This document shows, in pieces, positions 16,638 to 26,798 of a stretch of 64,000 nt of DNA. The position numbers and the translations under genes were made by a program. The stretch lies in contig CAVUWX010000016.1 in the NCBI GenBank assembly GCA_963745205.1, positions 1 to 64,000 of the forward strand, in the 5' to 3' direction. The stretch is from Hyphomicrobium_A sp963745205 (lineage in GTDB: Bacteria; Pseudomonadota; Alphaproteobacteria; Rhizobiales; Hyphomicrobiaceae). Every line of letters starts with the position of its first letter. Within the stretch, counting starts at the first letter, position 1. The notes under the pieces were generated by a model, which saw only the letters and a list, made by a program, of their open reading frames with translations, did no database searches and was not told where the DNA came from.

Positions 16638-17309
16638 ATGAACATCAGGGCGCTTGCTGCCGAATTCGTCGGGACCTTCATGCTTGTCGCATCGGTCCTT
16701 GGCGCGGCACTCTTCTCGTTTCCAATCGCCGGGATCGTCGGTGTTGCGCTGTCGATCGGCTTCACTGTGATGGCGATGATCTTCGCGATCGGCGTCGTCT
16801 CGGGCGGCCACTATAACCCCGCGGTCACACTCGGCCTCGTTGCCGGCGGTCGCTTCTCGGCGTCCGAGGCCCCCTACTACATTGTCGCGCAATGCCTCGG
16901 CGGCATCGCCGCAGCGGTCGTCTTCTACCTCATCGCGAGCGGCAAGAGCAGCGGCTTCGAGGTCGGCACTTTCGCCTCCAACACCTACGGCGGGCCCAAC
17001 GGCTACTCGATGCTCTCGGTGTTCCTGATCGAGACGCTGCTGACGGGATTCTTGATCTTCGTGATCATGGGCGTGACCTCCGACCGAGCACCGGCGGGAT
17101 TTGCCGCCATCGCCATCGGCCTCACTCTGTCAGCCATCCACATCATGGCCATTCCGGTGTCGAATGCCTCCGTCAATCCGGCCCGCAGCCTAGCTACCGC
17201 CGTCATTGCGCTCGGCAAGCCCTTGGCCCAGGTGTGGCTGTTCTGGGTGGCACCGATCCTGGGCGGTGTGGCGGGCGGCCTCTTGGGGCGCTGGCTGCTC
17301 GAGGAATGA
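16638..17309 (+). CDS. aqpZ: Aquaporin Z
   Basis: This is a 223-residue water channel of the MIP family in the inner membrane. Six transmembrane helices are evident, and both half-helix pore motifs are intact: HYNPAVTLG near residue 59 and VNPARSLA near 179. Residues typical of water-selective channels rather than glycerol facilitators are present: the compact length and an NPARSLA second loop with no extended insertion. The ribosome site CAGGAA lies very close to the ATG. It is divergent from the desaturase and followed by a possible terminator, so it is probably transcribed alone. Confidence 0.94.
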   Translation: MNIRALAAEFVGTFMLVASVLGAALFSFPIAGIVGVALSIGFTVMAMIFAIGVVSGGHYNPAVTLGLVAGGRFSASEAPYYIVAQCLGGIAAAVVFYLIASGKSSGFEVGTFASNTYGGPNGYSMLSVFLIETLLTGFLIFVIMGVTSDRAPAGFAAIAIGLTLSAIHIMAIPVSNASVNPARSLATAVIALGKPLAQVWLFWVAPILGGVAGGLLGRWLLEE

Positions 17310-17326
17310 TCACAAAACGATGACAA

Positions 17327-17390
17327 GTGGCGCGTTGCAAAAATAGCGGTCCCGCCGCGGCAGCGCGCCACATCTATTGGTTTTTCTTGC
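17327..17390 (+). terminator. Possible terminator of aqpZ
   Basis: GTGGCGCG (17327-17334) pairs with CGCGCCAC (17364-17371), with a small GC hairpin in the loop. A T-rich stretch (TTTTTCTTGCGTTTTT) follows about 10 bases later. The loop is long, so the assignment is tentative. Confidence 0.35.
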
Positions 17391-17426
17391 GTTTTTCTTA
17401 CACGTATGCGAGCAAGCCGATGGCTC

Positions 17427-17515
17427 GAGCGCAGGGGATGTGATTCCATTAGTCCCTTTTCGAGACCCCGATTTTTCTTTGCCGATTTCGGCAAATCCTC
17501 AATCCCCCTGCGCTC
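17427..17515 (+). ncRNA. Predicted structured 5' leader of the DEAD-box helicase gene
   Basis: GAGCGCAGGGGAT (17427-17439) can pair with ATCCCCCTGCGCTC (17502-17515), leaving one bulged C. Inside the enclosed 62 bases is an 18-base perfect palindrome TTTGCCGA-TT-TCGGCAAA (17478-17495). Together they would form a long closing stem with an internal hairpin about 60 bases upstream of the helicase start. Leaders of RNA-helicase genes are often structured and autoregulated in other bacteria; a link here is inference. No known riboswitch class is recognised. Confidence 0.4.
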
Positions 17516-17578
17516 CGTCATCCCGCTGCCGCAAGGCTGGCGCGGGTAGTGCATGAACGCAGACGGAGACGTTGACTT

Positions 17579-19320
17579 TTGGAACATAAGACCTTCGCTG
17601 AGCTTGGTCTCAGCCCTAAGGTGCAGGCGGCAGTCGAGGCCGCAGGCTATACGACGCCGACCCCAATCCAAGAAGCCGCCATTCCCGTCGCCGTGACGGG
17701 CCGGGACGTGCTCGGCATTGCGCAGACGGGAACCGGCAAAACCGCATCTTTCGTGTTGCCGATGATCGGACGGCTGGAGACCGGCCGCGCGCGGGCGCGT
17801 ATGCCGCGCTCCCTCATTCTGGCGCCGACGCGCGAGCTTGCCGCCCAGGTGGCGCAGAGCTTTGAGAAGTACGGCATCAACCACAAGCTGAACCTGGCGC
17901 TGCTCATCGGCGGTGTGTCCATGGACGACCAGGTCAAGAAGCTCGACCGCGGTGTCGACGTGCTGATCGCCACACCCGGACGCCTGCTCGATCATTTCCA
18001 GCGCGGGCGCGTGATGCTGATGGGGGTAGAGATCCTCGTCATCGACGAAGCCGACCGCATGCTCGACATGGGCTTCATCCCCGACATCGAGAAGATCTGC
18101 AAGCTGTTGCCGCCTCGGCGGCAGACGCTCGTTCTTCTCCGCCACGATGCCGCCCGAGATCACGCGCCTCGTCAGCCAGTTCCTCAAGGACCCCGAGCGC
18201 ATCGAGGTGGCCCCGCCCGCGACCACAGCAAAGACGATCACCCAGCGCTTTAGGTTCTGCCCCAACGGCGAAGACTGGGCCAAGCGCGAGATGCTGCGCG
18301 AGCTGATCGCGAGCCAGAACGTCAGGAACGCTATCATCTTCTGCAACCGCAAGGTCGAGGTGGCGATCCTGCACAAATCGCTGGTCAAGCACGGCTTCAA
18401 CGCCGGCGCGCTGCACGGCGACATGGACCAGAAGGCGCGCACGGAGACGCTCGACAAGTTTCGCGCCGGCGAGCTGATGTTGCTGGCCGCGAGCGATGTC
18501 GCCGCCCGCGGCCTCGACATCCCCGACGTCAGCCACATCTTCAATTTTGATCTTGCCGTGGCAGCCCGACGACTACGTCCACCGCATCGGCCGCACCGGT
18601 CGCGCCGGCAAGGAGGGCGTCTCCATGTCGCTCGTCACCACGGAGGAGCTCAAGAGCCTCAAGGACATCGAAAAGATGCTGGGCGAGCCCGTGGTCTGGC
18701 TGGGCGAGGCGCCCACGGCGGAAGACTTCGCTGAAGCGGGCAAGAAGCGGCGCGGACGTGGCGGCCGTGGCGCACCCCAGCGGGGACGCGGACGCGGGCC
18801 CGCTCCATTGGCGCGCGGCGGCGACAAGGGGCGGCGCGACGAGCACCGCTCGCACGTTCGCCCCGCTGAGCAACGTGCCGAAGGACGGCCCGAACGCGGG
18901 GTCGAGCCGCGCAGACAAGAGGCGCACCGGCAAGAGGCACCTCGACACGAAGCACCCAGACAAGAAGCGAATGGGCAGCGGCCTCCGAGAGGAGAGCGGC
19001 CCCGACAAGAGCCTCGCAGACACGAGGGCCCCAGACAAGAAGGCCCGAGACAAGAAGGTCCCAGGCCCGAGGGTACCCGACTCGAAGGCCGGCGGCAGGA
19101 GCCGCGCGCGGCGGAGAAGCACGTCCAGCATCGCCACGCCGAAGGCGGCAACGGGCAATCGACACCCGTCCAACAGCCGCGGCCCGAGCGTCAGCGTCAG
19201 CAGACCCCGCGCGGCCGTGGCGAGGGCCAGCAGCAGCCGGCACGCTCAGGCTTCGCCGACAACGTGCCCGCCTTCCTGCGCAGGCCCGTAAAACGCCCGG
19301 TGAAGGTTGCGAGCGAGTAG
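17579..19320 (+). CDS. DEAD-box ATP-dependent RNA helicase (RhlE-like), interrupted by two +1 frameshifts
   Basis: An RNA-unwinding helicase of about 579 residues once two single-base insertions are corrected. Motifs in order: Q motif GYTTPTPIQE, motif I AQTGTGKT, Ia PTRELAAQ, II DEAD as VIDEADRML, IV/V IIFCNRKVEVA and ASDVAARGLDIP, VI HRIGRTGRAG. The frame breaks near 18131 (an extra G before TTCTTCTCC, which splits the SAT motif) and near 18555 (an extra G before CCGTGGCAG). The length is 3n+2, as two insertions predict. The start is a TTG at 17579, because a TGA lies two codons upstream. The C-terminal 190 residues are an Arg/Gln/Pro-rich low-complexity tail with many RQEGPR-like repeats, ending NVPAFLRRPV, a common end for this group. 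Confidence 0.85.
18880..19110 (+). repeat. Degenerate repeats coding for (R/H)QE(A/G)PR units in the helicase tail
   Basis: The helicase tail has about a dozen imperfect copies of the hexapeptide (R/H)QE(A/G)PR, such as RQEAPR, RHEGPR, RQEGPR and RPEGTR, encoded by recurring CAAGAGG/CAAGAAG-type units. The repetitive coding is local to this gene. Such arginine-rich tails typically bind RNA or drive condensation; that role is inferred. Confidence 0.6.
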
Positions 19321-19335
19321 CCGCTTCGTTTCGGG

Positions 19336-19893
19336 TTAGCTTCGGGCCACGCCCGAGAGCATCCGGCGCAGCACCGTGTCACGTAGCGCGAAGTGGTGGT
19401 AGAGCGCCGCCGCGGCGTGGACGACGACGACGGCGATGAGTGCATATGCCAGCCACTCGTGCGCCTCCGCGAGCAGCTCCCGGTAGGGCGATCCGGCGTC
19501 TAAGAACTGCGGCACCGGCACGACGCCGAGGATCTTGGGCTCGAGCGGCTGCTTGAACGTGCCCGACATGAGCCAGCCGACGATCAGCGTCGAGAAGGTC
19601 AGGGCGTAGAGCAGCCGGTGGCTGATCCACGCGGCCGTCCGCTGCCAAGCGGGTGTACCCTCCGGCTGGGCCGGCTCGGCGTTTGCGGCACGCCAAAAAA
19701 GCCGAACTAGCATCAGAGCGAGTAGCGTGATCCCTATCGAGGCGTGGATGGCAACGTAGAACCGGCGCGCATCGCGCGGGGGCACCTCCGTCATCCACAG
19801 CCCGAAGGCGAAGAGACCGAGCACCATCGCGGCGACGATCCAGTGCAGCGTACGTGCCGGCCAGCCCCAGGCCTCGTTCGTGTTGCGGATCAT
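19336..19893 (-). CDS. Cytochrome b561 family protein
   Basis: A 185-residue four-helix membrane protein of the bacterial cytochrome b561 (CybB/YodB-like) family, expected to bind two b hemes and pass electrons between quinone and periplasmic partners. Candidate heme-ligand histidines lie in LHWIVAA (helix 1), AIHASIG (helix 2), and in helix 4 within HEWLAYA and VVHAAAALYHHF. The N-terminal NEAWGWPARTLHW is characteristic of the family. Start ATG 19893 follows AAAGGGAG; in-frame codons upstream would add a basic non-homologous leader. It lies 89 bases beyond the last gene of the suf cluster on the same strand. Confidence 0.88.
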   Translation of the reverse strand: MIRNTNEAWGWPARTLHWIVAAMVLGLFAFGLWMTEVPPRDARRFYVAIHASIGITLLALMLVRLFWRAANAEPAQPEGTPAWQRTAAWISHRLLYALTFSTLIVGWLMSGTFKQPLEPKILGVVPVPQFLDAGSPYRELLAEAHEWLAYALIAVVVVHAAAALYHHFALRDTVLRRMLSGVARS

Positions 19894-19982
19894 GCGTGCT
19901 CCCTTTCGGCGCGGCCGATGCGGCCTCCTTCGCCGTAGTCTGAGTGTCCCATCGACAGCGTCAAGTGGCGCTTGCCCCCAAA

Positions 19983-20543
19983 TCAAAAGGAGCTGCCGGG
20001 CTCAATGAGGAAGGCCTCCTCCCCGGGCGTGGAGGCGCGTCCCAGCACGGCGTTGCGGTGGGGAAAGCGGCCGAAGCGGTCGACGACTGCCTTGTGACGC
20101 ACCGCCCAGTCGGCGAGGTCTGGATCGCCGAGGCTCGAGATTAGCTCCACTGAGCGCGCCTGGTCCGCCTTGTCCTCGCTGTGCTCGAACGGCAGATAGA
20201 GGAACAACCGCTGGTCCTTTCCGAAGCTTTTCTCGAACCCCTTGGCGATTGCGCCGCGCGATACTTCGCGCGCGAGCACATCCGTCGCGAACGCCTGCGC
20301 GCTGCCGCGAAAGAGATTGCGTGGAAACTGGTCGAGCACCAGCACGGTGGCGAGTGCGCGCTCGGGGCTCGCCAGTGCTTCGGCCGCCGGCCGCTTCGCC
20401 AAGACCTCGTAGAGAATCAGAAACCGTTCGCGAATCGTCTGGTCGATCGTCGCGTCCTTGCGGAACCACGCGTCGGGGCCGAGCTCGTCGAACCAGAAGC
20501 CGATCACCTCGCCTATCCACTTCTCATCGGCGGCGCCATGCAT
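19983..20543 (-). CDS. DUF924 family protein
   Basis: A 186-residue cytoplasmic, all-helical protein of the DUF924 family, function unknown. Family signatures are VLVLDQFPRNLFRG near the middle and DRFGRFPHRNAVLGR toward the C-terminus, with FWFDELGPDAWFRKD at the N-terminus. It begins only five bases after the sufA stop on the same strand, so it is most likely the last gene of the suf transcript. Whether it has a part in Fe-S metabolism is not known. Confidence 0.88.
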   Translation of the reverse strand: MHGAADEKWIGEVIGFWFDELGPDAWFRKDATIDQTIRERFLILYEVLAKRPAAEALASPERALATVLVLDQFPRNLFRGSAQAFATDVLAREVSRGAIAKGFEKSFGKDQRLFLYLPFEHSEDKADQARSVELISSLGDPDLADWAVRHKAVVDRFGRFPHRNAVLGRASTPGEEAFLIEPGSSF

Positions 20544-20548
20544 CGCGG

Positions 20549-20935
20549 CTAGTCGTTCTGCGCCGACGCCTCGGGCTCGGCTGCGGGCACCAGGTTCACG
20601 CTCTCGCCGCACCCGCAGGCGCCCTTCTGGTTGGGGTTGTTGAACACGAACTGGCTCGCGAGCTTGTCGGTTTTGTAATCCATCTCGGTGCCGAGCAGAT
20701 ACATGATGGCCGAGGGCTCGATCATCAGCACCACGCCCTGGTCCTCCACGACCTCGTCGTGCGGCCCCTTCGCGTCGACAACCGACATCGTGTACTCCAT
20801 GCCCGCGCAGCCGCCCTTCTTGACGCCGATACGCAAGCCCAGCGCGTCGGGGTTGGCCTCCAGAATCGATCGCACGCGCGCGGCGGCGGCGTCCGTCAGG
20901 GTCACGACTTTGGGCATCATGCGCAGCGTGGGCAT
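20549..20935 (-). CDS. sufA: Fe-S cluster carrier SufA (HesB/IscA family)
   Basis: A 128-residue A-type carrier that receives Fe-S clusters from the SufBCD scaffold and hands them to apo-proteins. The three invariant cysteines are present in KKGGCAGMEY and KGACGCGES. The family core, from VTLTDAAAARVRSIL to VFNNPNQ, is complete. The C-terminus has a short extra Ala/Glu/Asp-rich tail. ATG 20935 or the in-frame ATG at 20920 or 20917 could be the start. It is the second-last gene of the suf operon, 71 bases beyond sufT. Confidence 0.93.
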   Translation of the reverse strand: MPTLRMMPKVVTLTDAAAARVRSILEANPDALGLRIGVKKGGCAGMEYTMSVVDAKGPHDEVVEDQGVVLMIEPSAIMYLLGTEMDYKTDKLASQFVFNNPNQKGACGCGESVNLVPAAEPEASAQND

Positions 20936-21006
20936 CGGCTTACCTGCAAGCAGTGTCTAGTGTCATATAGGGCAGCGCGGCGCTCTGCCAAAGTGGCCTT
21001 TGCGCA

Positions 21007-21456
21007 TCAGAACATGTTGAGGGCCAGGCGGGCTTCGTCCGACATGCGGCCCATATCCCAGGGCGGATCGAACGTCATGGTGACGGTGGCGGCGTTGACG
21101 CCTGGTACCGCGTCGACCGCGTTCTCCACCCATTTCGGCATCTCGCCCGCAACCGGACATCCGGGCGCCGTGAGCGTCATGGTGATCGATACGTTGCGCT
21201 CGCCATCAATGTCGATGCCGTAGATGAGCCCCAGCTCGTAGATGTCGGCGGGGATCTCCGGGTCATAGACGGTCTTCAATGCGGCGACGATGTCGGCGCG
21301 CAGCCGCTCGTCCTCCTCGGGCGGGAGCGCACTAGCTGCCGCCGCGGCCGCCGGAGCGGCGGGGGTGATGGGCTGGTCCTTGGCAGCGGCTACCGGCGCG
21401 ACGGCGGGCACAACTGCCGCGTCCGGCCGATCCTGCTCCACAGGTTTGCCTTCCAT
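21007..21456 (-). CDS. sufT: SUF system Fe-S assembly protein SufT (DUF59/MIP18 family)
   Basis: A 149-residue protein. The C-terminal 100 residues are the DUF59/MIP18 domain, which helps mature Fe-S proteins: ALKTVYDPEIPADIYELGL, then TLTAPGCPVAGEMPKWV with the conserved cysteine, and VTMTFDPPWD. The N-terminal 45 residues form an Ala/Pro-rich flexible extension. It lies 20 bases after sufS, with TTAGGG before ATG 21456, and is clearly within the suf operon. Confidence 0.92.
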   Translation of the reverse strand: MEGKPVEQDRPDAAVVPAVAPVAAAKDQPITPAAPAAAAAASALPPEEDERLRADIVAALKTVYDPEIPADIYELGLIYGIDIDGERNVSITMTLTAPGCPVAGEMPKWVENAVDAVPGVNAATVTMTFDPPWDMGRMSDEARLALNMF

Positions 21457-21476
21457 GATCCCTAACTCCCGCAACG

Positions 21477-22775
21477 CTATACGAACAGCTCGTGCGCGCG
21501 CTTCAGCGCCTCGACCAGCGCATCGACTTCCCCTTTGGTGTTGTACATGGCGAACGAGGCGCGGCAGACAGCTGTGACACCGAGGCGATCCATCAGCGGC
21601 TGCGCGCAGTGATGGCCCGCGCGCACCGCAACGCCGGACCGATCGATGACCGTTGCCACATCGTGCGGGTGCAGCCCCTCGATGGTGAAGGAGACGATGC
21701 CCCCTTTGCCTGCCGCCGTGCCGTAGATCTTGAGCCACGGCAGCTCGGCGAGGCGCGCGTGCGCGTAGGCAACAAGCTCCGCCTCGTGGCGGCCTATTCT
21801 GTCGCGGCCGACCTGCATCATGTAGTTGAGCGCCGCGCCGAGCCCGATCGCCTCGACGATGGGCGGCGTGCCGGCCTCGAACTTCTGCGGGGGCTTCCCG
21901 TAGGCGATGCGGTCGACGTGCACGGATTCAATCATGTTGCCGCCGCCCTGGTAGGGGCGCATGGCGTCGAGATGCGCCTTCTTGGCGTAGAGCACGCCGA
22001 TGCCGGTCGGGCCGTACGTCTTGTGCCCGGTGAAGACGTAGAAGTCGCAATCGAGGTCGCGCACATCCACCGCCATGTGCACCGCCGACTGGCTGCCGTC
22101 GACGAGCACCGGAATGCCGCGCGCGTGCGCGATGCGCACGATCTCCTTGATCGGCACCACGGTACCGAGCACGTTCGACATGTGCGTGATGGCGACAAGC
22201 TTGGTGCGCGGGCTCAACAGCCGCTCGAACTCGTCGAGCAGCAGCTCGCCGTCGTCGGCAATCGGCGTCCACTTGAGGACGGCGCCGCGGCGCTCGCGCA
22301 GGAAGTGCCAGGGCACGATGTTGGAATGGTGCTCCATGATCGAGAGCACGATCTCGTCGCCCTCGCCGATGCGCAGGGCGCCGAAGCTGTCGGCGACCAG
22401 ATTGATGGCGGCGGTCGCGTTGCGCGTGAACACGATCTCGTCGGGGCTGCCGGCATTGAGGAAGCGCTGCACCAGGGAGCGCGCGTCCTCGTATTTGGAG
22501 GTCGCGAGGTTCGACAGGAAATGTAGACCGCGGTGCACGTTCGCGTACTCGAAGCGATAGACGTGGTCCATCGTTTCGATCACCTGGCGCGGCTTCTGAG
22601 CGGACGCCGCGTTGTCGAGATAGACGAGCGGCTTGCCATAGACGTCACGGTAGAGGATCGGGAAATCGGCGCGGATGCGCTCGACGTCATAGGCCTCGCC
22701 GGCCGGCGCCGGCACAGCGGGCCGCCCCGATGCGCGCTGCAGCTCCTTGGTCTCGTGCGTCCTCGTTGCCATCAT
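21477..22775 (-). CDS. sufS: Cysteine desulfurase SufS (class II)
   Basis: A 432-residue PLP enzyme that takes sulfur from cysteine for cluster building. YLDNAASAQKP opens the fold. The PLP lysine is in FTGHKTYGPTGIGVLY, and the active-site cysteine in RAGHHCAQP with the short class II loop. The start ATG overlaps the sufD stop as ATGA, so translation is coupled. No sufE or sufU activator is visible in the cluster. The operon also encodes a second desulfurase of class I type next to iscR. Confidence 0.95.
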   Translation of the reverse strand: MMATRTHETKELQRASGRPAVPAPAGEAYDVERIRADFPILYRDVYGKPLVYLDNAASAQKPRQVIETMDHVYRFEYANVHRGLHFLSNLATSKYEDARSLVQRFLNAGSPDEIVFTRNATAAINLVADSFGALRIGEGDEIVLSIMEHHSNIVPWHFLRERRGAVLKWTPIADDGELLLDEFERLLSPRTKLVAITHMSNVLGTVVPIKEIVRIAHARGIPVLVDGSQSAVHMAVDVRDLDCDFYVFTGHKTYGPTGIGVLYAKKAHLDAMRPYQGGGNMIESVHVDRIAYGKPPQKFEAGTPPIVEAIGLGAALNYMMQVGRDRIGRHEAELVAYAHARLAELPWLKIYGTAAGKGGIVSFTIEGLHPHDVATVIDRSGVAVRAGHHCAQPLMDRLGVTAVCRASFAMYNTKGEVDALVEALKRAHELFV

Positions 22776-24226
22776 GCCCTCGCTGCCGCCGGCAGATTGT
22801 CGAGCCACGCCCTCGCCAACGCCGCCAATACCTCGCGCACGTCCTCGCGCTCGACCTTCGCAATCGCCTCTCCAATAAACGATTCGATCAGCAGCGCACG
22901 CGCCTCCTGCTCGGGGATGCCCCGGGAGCGGCAGTAGAACAGCATACCCTCGTCGAGATCGGCGCTGGTCGATCCGTGGCCGCAGATCACGTCGTCGGCA
23001 AAGATCTCGAGCTCGGGCTTGGAATCAAACTCGGCGTCGGGCGAAAGCATGAGCACCTGGGCCATCTGCTTGCCGTCCGTCTTTTGCGCGTCGGGACGCA
23101 CGATAACCTTGCCCTGGAAGATGCCGCGCGCCTCATCTGCAAGCACGCCCTTGAAGAGCTCGCGGCTCGAGCATCCCGGCACCGCGTGATCAACAACCAA
23201 CGTCGTGTCGATGTGCTCGTGGCCGAGCGCCAGGAACGCGCCCGAAAGATCGACCTTGGCGCGCTCGCCCCCGAAGGTGACGGCAAGCTGATTGCGCGCG
23301 AGCGCAGTGCCGGCCGTGAACTGGAAGCCGCGGTAGTCGGCGCCTTCGGCGAGGTCCACGAGCCAGTTGGAAAGGTGTGTGGAGCGCCCGGCCCCGAGCG
23401 CACACTTGACGTGCGTGACGCTCGCGCCCTTGGCAACACCGATCTCGGTAACGGCGCTCACCTGCGAATTGGATGCGGCCCCGGGCAGCGTCACGAACAC
23501 CTCTACAATGGTCGCGTGTGCGCCGGGCCCCACGCTCACAATGTTGCGGGTGGCAACGAAGCGGGCCTCCGAGCCAGCGCTCACGCTGACGATGAGCAAA
23601 GGCTTCTCGAGCCGGGCGCCGTCGGCGATGCCGATCACGGCGCCGTCGGTCACATAGGCGGTGTTGAGCGCCAGGATGGGCTCGTCGCCGCTGCGCTTCA
23701 GCGCCAGCAGGTCGCCGGCCGCGGCCTCGTCCGCGAGCGCGCGTGCCAGCGGCATCACCCGAACGGATTTATGGTTGCCGGCGCTGGAGAGCACCTCGGC
23801 GAATGCGCCATCGACGAACACGAGCCGCATCGCGTCGAGCCTCGCGAGCGGGCCGAGTGCGGCCGCGAGATTTGGCGCTTTGACGGTCACGGGCGCGCCA
23901 AGACTCGGCGGCAGCGCCTCCTTCATGAGGTTGCGCAAGTCGGTGTACTTCCATGCCTCGATGCGCCGGTGCGGCAGCCCCAGCGCACCGAAGCGGCCGA
24001 TGGCCTCCTTGCGTCGCTTCAATACGGCAGGGCCGCCCGGCAGCTTGTCGGCGATCGCTGCGAAGGTCTCGGTCAGCGCCTGCTCCGCCTTGGTCTTCAA
24101 CACCGCTACGTTCATCTCGCGCCTCCCCAGCGCCTCGCTTGCGCGCGCGTGCGCGCCGGTCGCCCGCTCCGCCTTCGAATGGGCCTGCTGCTCCTCGCCG
24201 ACGGATATATTCGCTTTGCTGCTCAC
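22772..24226 (-). CDS. sufD: Fe-S cluster assembly protein SufD
   Basis: A 484-residue beta-helix protein of the SufBC2D scaffold, where it pairs with SufB and helps bring in iron. Typical features are RRIEAWKYTDLRNLM near the N-terminus and the C-terminal block containing DDVICGHGSTSADLD, LFYCRSRGIPEQEARALLI and FIGEAI, shared with SufB. The start is a GTG that overlaps the sufC stop as GTGA; an internal ATG (MNVAVLKTK) 37 codons later could also serve. The first 35 residues are hydrophilic and not conserved. Confidence 0.94.
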   Translation of the reverse strand: MSSKANISVGEEQQAHSKAERATGAHARASEALGRREMNVAVLKTKAEQALTETFAAIADKLPGGPAVLKRRKEAIGRFGALGLPHRRIEAWKYTDLRNLMKEALPPSLGAPVTVKAPNLAAALGPLARLDAMRLVFVDGAFAEVLSSAGNHKSVRVMPLARALADEAAAGDLLALKRSGDEPILALNTAYVTDGAVIGIADGARLEKPLLIVSVSAGSEARFVATRNIVSVGPGAHATIVEVFVTLPGAASNSQVSAVTEIGVAKGASVTHVKCALGAGRSTHLSNWLVDLAEGADYRGFQFTAGTALARNQLAVTFGGERAKVDLSGAFLALGHEHIDTTLVVDHAVPGCSSRELFKGVLADEARGIFQGKVIVRPDAQKTDGKQMAQVLMLSPDAEFDSKPELEIFADDVICGHGSTSADLDEGMLFYCRSRGIPEQEARALLIESFIGEAIAKVEREDVREVLAALARAWLDNLPAAARA

Positions 24227-24978
24227 GCGGCCTTCCCCTGGTACTCGGCATAGCCCGAGGACTCGAGCTCCTTGGCCAGCTCAGGCCCGCCTGATTTCTC
24301 AATGCGGCCATCGATCATCACGTGCACCTTGTCGGGGACGATGTAGTCGAGCAGCCGCTGATAGTGAGTGATGACCAGCATCGAACGATCCTTGGAGCGC
24401 ATGGCATTTACGCCGTCCGCGACGATGCGCAGGGCGTCGATGTCGAGTCCGGAGTCGGTCTCGTCGAGCACGCACAGCGTTGGCTCGAGCACCTCCATCT
24501 GCAAGATCTCCGAGCGCTTCTTCTCGCCACCGGAGAAGCCGACGTTCACCGGCCGCTTGAGCATCTCCATGTCGATGTTGAGCCGCGCCGCCTTCTCCTT
24601 GACGAGCCTGAGGAACTCAGGCGTCGACAGCTCCAGCTGCCCGCGCTGCTTGCGCACGGCATTCGCGGCGGTGCGCAGGAAGGTGAGGCCGGCGACGCCG
24701 GGGATCTCCATTGGGTACTGGAAGGCAAGGAACACGCCCTTGGCCGCCCGCTCCTCCGGCTCCATGCCGAGCAGGCTCTCGCCGTTCCAGAGAACATCGC
24801 CCTCGGTCACCTCGTAGTCCTCGCGGCCGGCAAGCACGTAGGCGAGCGTCGACTTGCCCGAGCCGTTAGGGCCCATGATCGCGTGCACTTCCCCCTTGGG
24901 AAGCTTGAGCGACAGGCCCTTGAGGATCTCGCGCTCCTCGTCCGCGATCTTCACGTGCAGGTTCTCGATCTCGAGCAT
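24223..24978 (-). CDS. sufC: Fe-S assembly ATPase SufC
   Basis: A 251-residue ABC-type ATPase that drives the SufBCD scaffold; it is cytoplasmic and not a transporter. Walker A GPNGSGKST, the signature GFSGGEKKRSEI, Walker B PTLCVLDETDSGLD and the switch VITHYQRLL are all present. SufC-type D-loop and Q-loop (LAFQYPMEIPG) agree with the family. ATG 24978 begins MLEIENLHVKI. It lies 50 bases beyond the 91-residue membrane protein. Confidence 0.95.
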   Translation of the reverse strand: MLEIENLHVKIADEEREILKGLSLKLPKGEVHAIMGPNGSGKSTLAYVLAGREDYEVTEGDVLWNGESLLGMEPEERAAKGVFLAFQYPMEIPGVAGLTFLRTAANAVRKQRGQLELSTPEFLRLVKEKAARLNIDMEMLKRPVNVGFSGGEKKRSEILQMEVLEPTLCVLDETDSGLDIDALRIVADGVNAMRSKDRSMLVITHYQRLLDYIVPDKVHVMIDGRIEKSGGPELAKELESSGYAEYQGKAA

Positions 24979-25028
24979 TCCAACTACTCCGCTAATTCGT
25001 CCTGGCGGGCGCCGATCCCGCTTGTCTT

Positions 25029-25300
25029 TCACTCGCGCTCGCCCCAGCGCCACCGCCATTCGCCGTCGGTCTTGACGCGTGCGAACCCGACGAACGACAG
25101 GGTGACCAAGGCGACGGTGCCGAGCCACAGTGCAATGTCCGTGAACGTCGCGGTCTGCGCGTTGGGCGCCGGGAAGAACCACAAGAGCATCACCATCACC
25201 AACAGGTAGGCGAATGACGCGGCCCAACCCTGCCAGGTCACGGGGCGCGCGCCGTAGCCGTAGCGGCGGGGCTTGAACCAGTAGGTCTCGTCGCGCTCCG

Positions 25301-25304
<4 letters not shown>
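25029..25304 (-). CDS. Small two-helix membrane protein inside the suf operon
   Basis: A 91-residue protein of unknown function. An N-terminal aromatic, basic segment (ETYWFKPRRYGYGARP) is followed by two transmembrane helices, WAASFAYLLVMVMLLWFF and ALWLGTVALVTLSFVGFA, and a charged C-terminus with KTDGEWRWRWGERE. Its ATG overlaps the sufB stop as ATGA, so it is translated with the Suf scaffold genes and is probably not an accidental frame. A membrane anchor or regulator linked to Fe-S assembly is possible, but nothing in the sequence proves it. Confidence 0.75.
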
Positions 25305-26770
<1,466 letters not shown>

Positions 26771-26798
26771 AACTACCCTTTCGCCTCGAACTCTTCGC

